DNA from: Selaginella moellendorffii
Lineage: Eukaryota > Streptophyta > Lycopodiopsida > Selaginellales > Selaginellaceae
Assembly (NCBI RefSeq): GCF_000143415.4
Contig: NW_003314275.1
Location: forward strand, 1,974,697-2,038,696
Length of the DNA: 64,000 nucleotides
Direction of reading: 5' to 3'
Shown: positions 24,404-33,845 of the stretch, piece by piece
How the letters are laid out: every line of letters begins with the position of its first letter
How positions within the stretch are numbered: position 1 is the first letter of the stretch
Program-made: the position numbers and the translations under genes
The notes under the pieces: model-generated
Databases searched by the model: none
What the model saw: only the letters and a program-made list of their open reading frames with translations
Told to the model about the DNA's origin: nothing

Positions 24404-24690
24404 ATGGTTCGTGTTTTCACGGTTGCTCTACTCTTGAGCTCATTTGGTACCGAGGCTATTGTAGAATGTGATCGAAGTGAAAGTGTATGTAACGATCTCT
24501 TTTCATATTTCGGATGACCTTAACGATGCACAGGCGCCTGATGTCACAAGATTTGGTCTGTAATGATCCTCACAACCATGATCGAATGGTGAGCGATTTT
24601 GAGGAAGCTATCTGTGACATCTGGGAGGATTGTTTGCATGACAGAGTAGCATAGAGAGATAGTTCCATGCCCCTCATGAAGTGGACAACA
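24404..24690 (+). pseudogene. Broken family X copy
   Basis: It starts with a signal-peptide-like MVRVFTVALLLSSFGTEA and IVECD, then reaches a stop (tga) after FSYFG. Past that point, family X words persist in other frames: AQAPDV, MILTT, DFEEAICDIWEDCL. At least two frameshifts or stops are therefore present. It follows the uL3m 3' end by about 160 bp. The intact member at 28735 likewise follows a stray uL3m exon 5, so the two were duplicated together. Confidence 0.65.
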
Positions 24691-25825
24691 GTTATGTTTT
24701 AATGGTAGGTAAATTAATAATTTTTCTAAAAAAAACTTAAAAGATGATAAGAGCTTCTCTAAAGGTAATATTGTGCAGACATGGAACCATATGTTTTTAT
24801 TCTTGACAACTTTCAAGGTACTAATTCTATATAATGCCTTCCATGCACCTTTAACCTCAAAGATGTTTATCACTTGGAGCATTTGAACTTGAAAAAGTTT
24901 TCAACTATGAATGATGTTTTGTTTTGAGGATGATTGGGATGGCAGATGATCAGGATAAGGATGGCAAATGGAGGTGATTCAATATTGCACACATAACATT
25001 GGAAAAGAAATATATAGATCCCTTAGTTTCAGAGGAAATTCATGATATTTCTCTACTCCTTGTAGCAACAATATGACTTTTTTTAAGATAAGCCAATGCA
25101 TTTATCTCATGTGAGAGGTAAAATAGCACATTTTAGCCTTGTGTTATAGGATGTTCACACCTCACTTAAAGTGATGAGTTGGAGTATGTTGCAATCTGAC
25201 ATTATTTTGGCATCATAAACACATTAGTGGTGGAGTGTTCTGTGACAAGTTTTGTGCATTACAGAGCATAGCAGGTGGCTTTAAGTCCTGCAGTGGAGTC
25301 ATTTCAGAAGCAAACAAAAACAATGTTAAGTGTTCATGCTTATGGTTTTGCTTGACATGAATAATTTGAGTAATCAATACTTATAAGGGTATCTTCTTAA
25401 ATTTTATTAAGCCAAGGTTGTTTATTCTTATTTTTTATTTCAGTGAATCCAAGCTTTTTAGTAGAGGTTTTTATATCAAAACTTCAAGAATTCTTAAATA
25501 ATTTTTGTTGAACCTTTTAAAGCTTTATCAGATTATTTTTTGTTGAGAATTATTGAGATTTATTCTTGCACAGTGTCTGAGGTGTATGTTCCATTTTGCA
25601 TCGTGAGGGACTGTTGATACTCTATTGTCTGCTTGCGAACTTTAGAAACGCATCACCAACATCCTTGAATCCATGGGCTCCATCATTTTCATTTATTTAA
25701 ATTTGTCATCAGAGTGGTTAATGTGTCATTGTTGAAGCATATTTCTGCTGGAGGCTGGAAAGCTCCATGTACGCCCATCTTTTCACAAGCTTTAAGGGCT
25801 CTCATCTTTTCCAGAGGTTCAAGCC
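24691..25825. other. AT-rich spacer, no gene seen
   Basis: No motif or splice-compatible coding frame recognised. Confidence 0.45.
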
Positions 25826-26412
25826 ATGGCAAAGCTTGGAGCTCTCATAGTTTTCCTTTCCTTCTTCTTCTTCTTTGCTCTTTCCTTGGCTTGTGAACTC
25901 CCTCGAGTTCCTATGCATCTCAGCAACATGGCACTGATTTGATCCAAGCATCATCTCTCTTTCGGTTTTGATCTTGTGTAACATTTTCTTTTTGTTGATT
26001 TATAGAATCCCAGTCCAAGCTCAAGGGCGAGGGCAACTACTCTGTACTGAGAATCTTCTACACGAAAGGTCCCTTAACACTCGAAGTCAAAAAGTCGTGG
26101 CTCTACTTTGGAAAATGGGTCGATGGAATCACTGATTTCACAGTTGGATCTCCTGATGGCCTCAAGATGACTGCGTGGGGCGAATCTATGCCAGTGAGAG
26201 GTCCGCGTCCCCCACCGGTACCCAGGGCTCCTTTGATATTCACGGGACCGATGGCCGGAAGGTAGTATATGTCTACTGGTACGTTTCTTATGGTGGAATG
26301 GAAGTATACCGCACGAGATAGCCGGTTCAAGGTGACGACCACAAGGATTGGAGAATCTTATCTGGACGTGACTATGGTGATCACATACATTGCCAAGAAG
26401 CTATTGCTTGAA
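25826..26412 (+). pseudogene. Aegerolysin-like gene, frameshifted
   Basis: An ATG at 25826 opens a strong signal peptide (MAKLGALIVFLSFFFFFALS), followed by an apparent short intron ending near 26008 (a TAG/CCCAG region). The second part shows an aegerolysin-type beta-sandwich: a hydrophobic first strand, a tryptophan-rich middle, the family landmark GTQGSFDIHGTDGRK and a final VTMVITYIAKK-type strand. The reading frame changes between the middle and the landmark (around 26190-26220), and a stop follows at about 26320. As written it cannot make the whole protein. Aegerolysins are small membrane-lipid-binding proteins known mainly from fungi and bacteria; some act in two-component pores. Family assignment rests on pattern recall only. 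Confidence 0.5.
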
Positions 26413-27419
26413 ACTTTGTGTTTGAGTAAGAGTTCCTTATGATAAAAAGCTTTGTTGAGCTTGTGATGTATGGCGCAGCGAATTTTGGTATTTTTGAGCT
26501 TCGCATCTCCCACAGTTCCATTCCAAGAGTCAATTAAATGGCTTGAAGTTAGAAAGTGACTATCGTGATCGCCGTTAGATTTGAAACTATCTCAAAACTC
26601 TCATCCAAGGACGAAACCACCTGCTAAAAACAGGCAAAGGAAAAAAAACTCGTTGGAAATCAACAAAGCCAAGAAGAAGACAATTTATAACTTTGTAAAT
26701 CAAATGAAGAATGCAATAAGTCCAGTTTTTAATTAGTGCAATTATCCTAGGCTTGACATGCTCGCGTTATTAGAGTTTTCACTCCACAGAACGTCTCCTC
26801 AACTTAAGATGCTGAGAGTCAAATAATGTGGTGTCCCACATACACGTATCTCGCTTGTTTTTTCGCTGTCTATTCATGCCTTGGTGGTTGTAATGTTAAT
26901 ACAGTCCTCTTTGCATAACAAGATACAAAAAAATTAATGTGGAGAGCGAGTGATTGATTGTCTCCAAATCCATGGCTGGTGGCAGCAGTGGCAAGGATAA
27001 GGACGGGGTAGAGGGGAATTGTCTCCAAATCCATGGCTGGCGGCGGCAGTGGCAAGGATAGGGACGGGGTAGAGGGGATATCTGATATCTATTTTGTGTA
27101 ATAAGGTTTGGCCAAGTGGAATATGGTTATTGCATGAAACATTTGGTGGAGTGATCATTTTGGCCGAGCTGGGATGTGGAGCGGTCTTGATGTTAAAGGG
27201 CTCTTCAACGTGCTGAATAAGAGCTTGCTGCCCACTGTCCTTCATAAGATACGTGATATGCATGTGAATTCTACAGGAACAAAATGGGAGTCCCGCATCT
27301 AAGATTCCGAGACTTGAAACTCTTCAAGCTTTCTCTTAATCGTACACGGAAATGGCCGAGCTGTGGCAAGCTAAGCTGCCTGGGCACAGCCCACCTAACG
27401 AGCCAGGAAAAAAAGAGCA
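26413..27419. other. Spacer with a short tandem repeat
   Basis: No gene recognised. It includes the 61-bp tandem duplication listed separately. Confidence 0.4.
26957..27078. repeat. 61-bp direct tandem repeat, two copies
   Basis: Units start at 26957 and 27018 with 'attgtctccaaatccatggc' and end 'ggacggggtagagggga'. The two copies differ at about four bases (ggtggcagc/ggcggcggc, ataagg/ataggg). Confidence 0.9.
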
Positions 27420-27424
27420 ATAGA

Positions 27425-27615
27425 AAACAAAAGAACAAACACTTACCTGGAGAGCCTTGAATGTTTCGTGATCCACGGTCTTCACCTGGACAACCTGGTT
27501 ATCATCGGCCCATAGTACAGTGATTGGAATCCTCCGCCCCCATTTGTCCCACACCGCGGTACTGGTCATGCCGCATTTCACACCTGTCCTTCTAGCCATG
27601 AGCTTGGGAATGATA
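27425..27615 (-). pseudogene. uL3m exon 1 fragment, reversed
   Basis: Minus-strand reading gives [19 protein letters not shown], then [20 protein letters not shown], with a GT donor after KALQ. It is nearly the same as uL3m exon 1 (23213-23372) but with an insertion (TST) and a loss near LIAVKC. No other exon follows on this strand. Confidence 0.85.
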
Positions 27616-28440
27616 GCCATGAGTGAGCTTATCGAGGGAGCAGCTGCGACAACAAGGAAACGTCCACGGACGGGACACCAAGAAGAAACAGGAAGGCTTG
27701 CTTGCAAGAAAGTGAAGCCAAAGTAGAACAATGTTGCTCGACGAAGCTCGTCTTAACGGACTGTGGCTCGTCTGTTAACTTGATCTAGCTGTTGGCAGCC
27801 GTTGGATGAAGTCAGGTTCTCAGCGAGAACGTGGCTGACAACTGCCAGGTTCAGCTATCAACTGCCAATTCTAGAGAACCCTCTCATCCTCGAATAACGT
27901 TATTCCACGTGTTCGCTAATGGTCTCGCCACAGCTAAGGCCATTCCCCGGGCACGGGCTCGCTCGTTCCCTCCAGAACGCGCTCGCCGGGCTAACGCCCG
28001 GCTTGCCCGTTCTGGGCGGGAACGTGCTCGCCTTACCCGGGAACTCCTTCATCATTCGGATGTGCTCCCAGTCAGAAGGCCGATAAGCTGGCTGGAGATC
28101 TCTTTTCTACCGGACAATTCGATTGTCTTCAAGCCGGAAGAGCTGTCGAGCGCGCCTGCTGAAGTTCTCGGTCGTAGTAGCCATGGTGCTTCAGATGGAC
28201 GGCGAGAAGGACTCGCCAAGGACAAAGCAGCGTTCACTAGAAACTTTTGTTCCATTCAACTTCCAAGCATACTTCCTCTCTGAGGCCAGTACCGCCCGGG
28301 GGGGGGTGGGAGGGGGTGGGGACGAGAGAACACGAGAAGCTCGCGTCATATCGGACTCCTCACCTTTGGAAGTTTATCTGATCGCCTTACATCCATTTCT
28401 TCTCCGCAGAGAGAAGTGGTCGAAGATTTCCACCGTTTTG
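27616..28440 (+). pseudogene. LRR receptor-kinase fragments, split by a GC-rich insert
   Basis: The plus strand at 27622-27745 matches the juxtamembrane coding of the kinase gene at 30690-30840, including the 'ggacgggacaccaagaagaa' run. 28060-28440 matches its kinase N-lobe (IVFKPEELSSAPAEVLGRSS, GLAKDKAAF) and even the start of exon 3 (agaagtggtcgaagatttccacc). Between them is about 280 bp of unrelated GC-rich sequence. Frames are broken. It is an inverted, rearranged partial copy of the gene at 29642-33054. Confidence 0.85.
28298..28321 (+). other. G-quadruplex-type G tract
   Basis: G9-T-G3-A-G5-T-G4: four G runs with one-base loops inside the broken kinase copy. Confidence 0.7.
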
Positions 28441-28560
28441 CTCACTCCTTTTCCGACACATTCGCTCTTCCTGCGACTCTCGAGGCGTTGACCGCAGGTG
28501 TCCCAGCCCACGAAGAGAAGAAGAAATGATCAGAGCACAACCAAAGTTTGGACCAGTGGG
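28432..28560 (+). pseudogene. uL3m exon 5 fragment
   Basis: Joined directly after the kinase fragment at 'ttccacc|gttttgctcactcc'. It repeats the uL3m tail (CTCCTTTTCCGACACATT, then cgactctcgaggcgttgacc, ending gaagagaagaagaaatga), with small deletions relative to 24120-24243. Confidence 0.85.
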
Positions 28561-28734
28561 CCCTTTTAACTTCTTGTGAAACGAAGTCTTGACGATTCTT
28601 CCACGGGGGCTTTACATTTCAAGCTTTGGAGGAAAGACCGATCACTCTTAGTTTTATTGCTCGACTTTTCAACACAGCAAAGTTGACAAAAGTGATATAT
28701 ATCTTCAAAATCTTCTCTTTGCAAATGTATAGAG

Positions 28735-29166
28735 ATGTTTTTTATTTTTTTTATTGCTTTGTTCTTCAGCTCATTTGATTCATCGCTGGCATACTCGAGT
28801 TTGGTGATGCAGGAGTGCGATCCACAACCAAGAGTATACATCCACAACGAGGATTTTTGCTCTTGCTATTACGAGGTTTCGGATATCTTTCTTGAGCATC
28901 AGATACCTGGAGTTTACGCCCACAGACGGGGTCCGTTATTGATGGTCCTCACTGTCTCTAGATTCCATGCTGGAACGGAGAGGGATTTTGAGGAAGCTAT
29001 CGATGATATCTGGGAGAATTGCTTGGAGTTGGGGTATGGCAGCAGTAAGATAACGCTGATGGATGGTTCCATGCGCCTCTCTGTGGTGTTTCGTCGAGAT
29101 GAACTGTTAAACGTTGAGCCGACCACAAAACAATTTAGTTATCCTTATTGCCGTCAGTTTCACTGA
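28735..29166 (+). CDS. Small secreted Cys-containing protein, family X member 2
   Basis: 143 aa, intronless. The signal peptide is MFFIFFIALFFSSFDSSLAYS. The mature part aligns along its full length with the protein at 21579: QECD, FCSC, GVYAHRRG, VLTVSRFH, DDIWENCLELG, GSSKITLMDGSMRL and a terminal FSYPYC. All five cysteines are kept in place, and the two copies differ at roughly half of positions. Both frames have stayed open at that divergence, which argues for purifying selection (inference). The family is not one I recognise; extracellular action is inferred from the signal peptide. A uL3m exon 5 relic lies just upstream and an exon 3 relic just downstream. Confidence 0.68.
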   Translation: MFFIFFIALFFSSFDSSLAYSSLVMQECDPQPRVYIHNEDFCSCYYEVSDIFLEHQIPGVYAHRRGPLLMVLTVSRFHAGTERDFEEAIDDIWENCLELGYGSSKITLMDGSMRLSVVFRRDELLNVEPTTKQFSYPYCRQFH

Positions 29167-29246
29167 TTGTTTGAGCTGTGACAACGAATTTGCGGTGAAA
29201 AGTTATCTAGAATTAACTACGTTGTGATGCAACTTGTGATGAAAGA

Positions 29247-29350
29247 TGGGGTTAATGCTTGCGTCTCACGGAGCCTCGCTTTCTCACACAAGCCACGGAG
29301 ACTAAATCTCCAGCCAAAGTAATGCTTGATACTGTTGCAAAGTTTCTATA
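29247..29350 (+). pseudogene. uL3m exon 3 fragment
   Basis: 'gatggggttaatgcttgcgt', then ctcacggagcctcgctttct and cacacaagcca, copy uL3m exon 3 and the first part of intron 3 (23725-23860), with about 20 bp missing in the Gly-rich part. Confidence 0.8.
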
Positions 29351-29641
29351 TATTTCTAAAATTTTTAACAAGCTAAAATGTTGTGGGAGTTTAGAAATGT
29401 CAATCTGTGGGAGATCTCTCAAATGTTTTTTTTTTCTTGTTGGATCTCATTTTTCTCATTTAGATCTTCATTCTACAAGACTTCTCAAATGCTAGGTTTT
29501 CCAATGGTTGGATTATTATTCTTTTCACTTGCATGCTCTAGTGTTCACTTTCTTCCTCCACACATAACAAGATTTATTATGTGCATCAAATAATGAGCAT
29601 GGAAAACCTATAAAAATCTTACAACGAGAAAAAGCGTCCTG

Positions 29642-32600
29642 TCAGTTCTTCTCTGGACAAGCAGCACGCAAGTCTTCCTGGACCACTTTGATACTCGGCC
29701 TCTCCGAGCGCTCCAAAATGCAACTTAGCGCCAGAGCCAAAACATCGTCGATCCCCTGCGGTGGCTCTTGATCCCTGTCGTAGCCAACTAGTGCCTGATC
29801 GTAGCACTCCGGACCCCTGCCCTCCGAGACGAGCAGCTTCACCCAGTCGGTGAGGTCCACAGCTCCAGAGTTTCCAGAGATGATGTCTCCGGCACCTTTG
29901 CCCGTGACAATCTCCATCAGGATCACACCGAAGGCGTATATGTCCGCCTTGAGAGTTGGCTTTGGCTTCCTGGCGTGTGCAAGCTCGGGAGCGCGGTATC
30001 CCAGCGCTCCCGCGTTGAGAATCTGGTTGGCTGTTCCAGCGGGTGTCATGAGCCGGTGAATGCTGTAGTCGGACAGCCGCGCTACGAGAGAAGATCCATC
30101 CAGTAGGACGTTGCTAGCTTTCAAGTTGCCGTGAGGGAGCTTGTGCTTGGTGTGCAGATACGAAAGTCCGCGCGTAATATCGACTGCAATGCGCACTCGC
30201 TGTGACCATTCTAGTGGTGGAAATCTTCGACCACTTCTTTCTGCGTAGAAGAAATGGATAGGTAAGGAAATGCGTAGAAAGGGAAAGGCGGAACTTTTAC
30301 CTGTAAGTCGATCAGATAAACTTCCAAAGCTGAGGTAGTCCGATATGACGAGCTTCTCGTGTTCTCTCGGCCCCCAGTAATAGCCTCGGAGAGGAAGTAT
30401 GTTTGGATGTTGAATGGAACCAAACTTTCTAGCTTCACGAGTGAACGCTGCTTTGTTCTTGGCGAGTCCTTCTCGCAGCCACTTGACTGCCAGCATGTGT
30501 CCATTTTCGAGCGTTGCCTTGTACGAAGTACCATGGCTACTGCGACCGAGAACTTCAGCAGGCGCACTCGACAGCTCTTCCGGCGTGAAAACAATCGAAC
30601 TGTCAAGTAGAAAGAGATCTCCAGCCAGCTTATCGGGAGAACGGACCTTCTGACTGGGAGCACGTTCGAGTGATGACGGACCTTCGTCGAGCAGCGTTGT
30701 TCTACTCTTGCTTCGCTTTCTTGTGAGCAAGCCTTCCTGTTTCTTCTTGGTGTCCCGTCCGTCACCTTGCTCCGGAGAGCCAGGGACGTTTCCTTGTTGA
30801 GGTAGAAGCTGCTCCCTCGATAAGCTCACTGAAGCACCAGCTTTAGCCGCAGATGGAGGCCCGAACTCCAACCGATGAGGACTTTTTACCACGTCACGTT
30901 CATCCGAAGAATTTTTGTCAGCTGCTTGCAATCTGGAGTAGACGAACAGAGCGATCGCAATGATGATGACTGTTGCTGCTACACACCCCCCAATCAAGCC
31001 GGCCTTCACTGCGGATGATAATCCTTTGCCCCGCCTGGACCGCAAGGACGGGATTCCAGCCCCGCTGCTTCCAGGTACTACAAGTCCGGCATTGCCCGGG
31101 AAAAAAGACGACAGTGGGAATCTTGATAGCAAGTTTGCTGGTAAATGTCCCGACAAGTCGTTGTTTGTCAGGTTCAACGTCTGTAATGAAGATGGAAGCT
31201 GTGCTGGAATCCGGCCACGAAGATGGTTAGACGAAAGATCCAAATTCTCCAAGTACCTCAACCGTGAGAGCTGACTGGGAATGCCTCCAGTGAAGTCGTT
31301 TCCTCCCAGGTTAAGGACGACTAGTCCCGATAGAGAAGCAATTTCTTGGGGGATGGAACCATTGAGACTGTTGAAAGATAAGTCAAGGACTTGTAACGGG
31401 GAGAACAAAACCGCTGGGGGAGTGGAAGAGATGGAGGTGGGCGACAAGAGCTCACCGGGGATGGCGGAAGAGGAAAGGAAGCTCACGACTGGAATCCCAC
31501 CCACGAGATTATTGTTTGCGACTCTGAAAATGGTTAGAGACGGGGAGTGAAAAAAATCACCAGGGATTTCACCGTCGAGATTGTTGGAGCTGAGGTCTAG
31601 CGCGGTCAGTTTGCGGAGGGATGCGAGAGTACCGGGAATAGGACCAGACAAGGCGTTGTGAGATACGTTGAGGTACATGAGTCGGAGGAGGTGTGCTGTT
31701 TCGTTGGAGAGAACGCCGTCAAAAGAGTTGCCGCTGAGGTCGAGAACCTGTAAGCTGTCCCTCCAGTCTTTCATCACGTCCAAGTTCCCGGAAAAATGAT
31801 TGTTGCTGAAGTCTACTATGGCGCAGCTTCCCAGTCTTATCGGCAAAGTACCCGAGAAGTTATTCGACGCTAGCCTTAAGATCGATAGACTGGTGGCTGC
31901 CACCATTCCAATAGTACCTGCAAGAAAGAGAAGAGTGAGAAATATAAGCGACAGAAGAGAAGCAAACAACGTAAACACTTACCGGAAAGATTGTTGAAGC
32001 TGATGTCAAGCTCCTCCAGCACAGATTCCGTGGCGAGAAGCGCCGGAGGTACATATCCCACGAAGGAATTGTTCTGGAGTTTCAAGACACGTAGCGAGAA
32101 GACAAACGAAAACGACGGAAGCTTCCCCGACAACAAGTTGCTGCTCACGTCCAGGATTTGCAGCTCGCTCGCAAACAAGCTCGCCGCGTTCTCGGGAGCC
32201 AGCTCGCCAGTAAACCTGTTGGAGCTGAGATTTACCGAGCTGATGCCTTGCGGGAAAACAAATGGAGCACCCTGCTGCCACGGGAGCAACCCCGAGAGCT
32301 CGTTGCAGCTCATGTCGATCACTTCCATGCGGCTGAGACCCATGAGCACGGGATCCACCTCTCCGGAGAGCCTGTTCTGGCGAAGATCCAGCCGGTGCAA
32401 GCTTTCCAAGCTGCTCATCTCTCTCGGGATCACACCGCTAAACGCGTTCCACGAGAGGTTGAGCGAGACCAGCTGCCGCAACGAAGTGATCGATGGAGGG
32501 ATGCCACCCGAGAGCGAATTGCCGCTTAAGTCGAGATCTCCGAGCCGGATCATGCTCGCAAACATATCCGGGACCGGCCCCTCGAGCTTGTTTGACGAGA

Positions 32601-33054
32601 GAGAAAAGTTTACCACGCTGCGCAGGCCGGCAAAGGAGCTCGGGATGGATCCCACGAACTGGTTGGCCGACAGATCCAAAAACTGGAGAGCATGGAGCTC
32701 GCCCAGATCCTCTGGAAGCTTTCCACCCAGAGAATTGTTGCCGAGAAGCAGCGACGTGAGCCTGGACAGCCTGCCGATCGTTCCAGGAGAGATTTCCCCC
32801 TGGAGCTGGAGATCGCCCAGTGCCAAACCAGTGACGCTGCCATTGGAGCACACTACCCCGTGCCACTGCGAGGGGCAGCCCGACGGATCCACCCTGTTGG
32901 CAACCCAGCTGCTCCTGATCAGCCCCCCTGGATCGCCAGTGACCCCATCCCGAAATTTCAGCAGCGCCGAGGCATCGTCCGCCAAGGAATCCGCCCGCCA
33001 GGAGCTCGACAAGACGAGAATTCCCACGACGAGCACCAGCATTATCCTTCCCAT
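29642..33054 (-). CDS. LRR receptor-like pseudokinase, GHR1-like
   Basis: Three exons (33054-31983, 31917-30301, 30240-29642) give 1095 aa. Layout: signal peptide (MGRIMLVLVVGILVLSSSW), LRRNT with a CPSQWHGV pair, about 20 leucine-rich repeats, a transmembrane helix (AVKAGLIGGCVAATVIIIAI), a long Ser/Lys juxtamembrane region, and a kinase domain. The ATP lysine is present (LAVKWL). The catalytic loop reads HGNLKASN instead of HRDLKxxN, and DFG is replaced by DYS (RLSDYSIHRLM). It should therefore be catalytically weak or dead. This layout and the HGN loop match Arabidopsis GHR1, the pseudokinase scaffold of guard-cell signalling. Broken inverted copies lie at 27.6-28.4 kb. Confidence 0.9.
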
Positions 33055-33845
33055 CGCCCCGAGCTGCTGCCTTCCAGCCAGATTTTCACCTCATCTTCTC
33101 CCAGCTCCAGAAATCATGAGCCCACAACACTGGAGAAAATGGGGCCCCTGGGCGTGCGCCGGGGCCCCATCCGCTTGAATCTAGTGCCCGCTCCTCATTG
33201 CCGATCGAAGAACACACCCCCAGCTCGGGAATTTCGGCGGATTCTAAGCCGAATCGCGACCTACATTGCATCCTAGATCCAAGCCAGCTCCACAATCCAT
33301 ACCGGGGAGGAAGAACAGCGGCACCTCCTCGCGCGCCACGGCTCCAGCCCTAACCCTCCCAGAGCTTCGAAGCCGGGAATATTCGTTGCCACTGTTGGAA
33401 TATGCTCTGAAAGCGACCAATCCCTTTGGAGGTTGGAGCGCATTTCTTTCTTAACAGCTAGATGGCAACTGAGGATGTTGATGTGCTTATTCTTTTTACG
33501 ATGCTATTCTCGCGAGTTCATTCAATGCATCGCATGATAGATGGAACGATAGAAATTTGTTTAGATTGGTCGTGGTAGTTTTCTTTGGAAGAATTTGACG
33601 ATCACGATGTTCTTCCTGTTCTTCACTTGGAGGCGTGATGGCACGGTGCAAATTATATCACGCAGAAGTAGAGGTCGATCTATATATAACTTTCGTTTAG
33701 ATTTCTCTTCTCGTATGTGCTGTCACTGGAGTGAGTGATGAGTAATTGGTTCCTGTAACGTTTTGAGAGATCTCTCTCCAAAATGCTTTCGCTCGCCAGT
33801 AAGTTGGTAAAATGTGCTGAGAGTTTGGAAGAACCTTGCCTTAGA
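33055..33845. other. Intergenic
   Basis: GC-rich 5' leader and promoter of the LRR gene up to about 33400, then AT-rich spacer. The 3' end of the next gene begins at 33846. No other gene seen. Confidence 0.4.

Noticed and set aside
27831-28283. 150-codon frame that looks like a kinase N-lobe gene
   Set aside because: It is a chance fusion of a GC-rich insert with a broken kinase relic; the glycine loop is disrupted and no C-lobe follows.
21579-29166. Family X as a known fungal effector or killer-protein family
   Set aside because: Cysteine number and spacing do not fit any such family that I can place; similarity is limited to being small, secreted and Cys-bearing.
31991-33178. 395-codon frame antisense to the LRR kinase
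   Set aside because: It mirrors the leucine-rich repeat coding, whose sequence bias keeps the antisense frame open; no domain is present.
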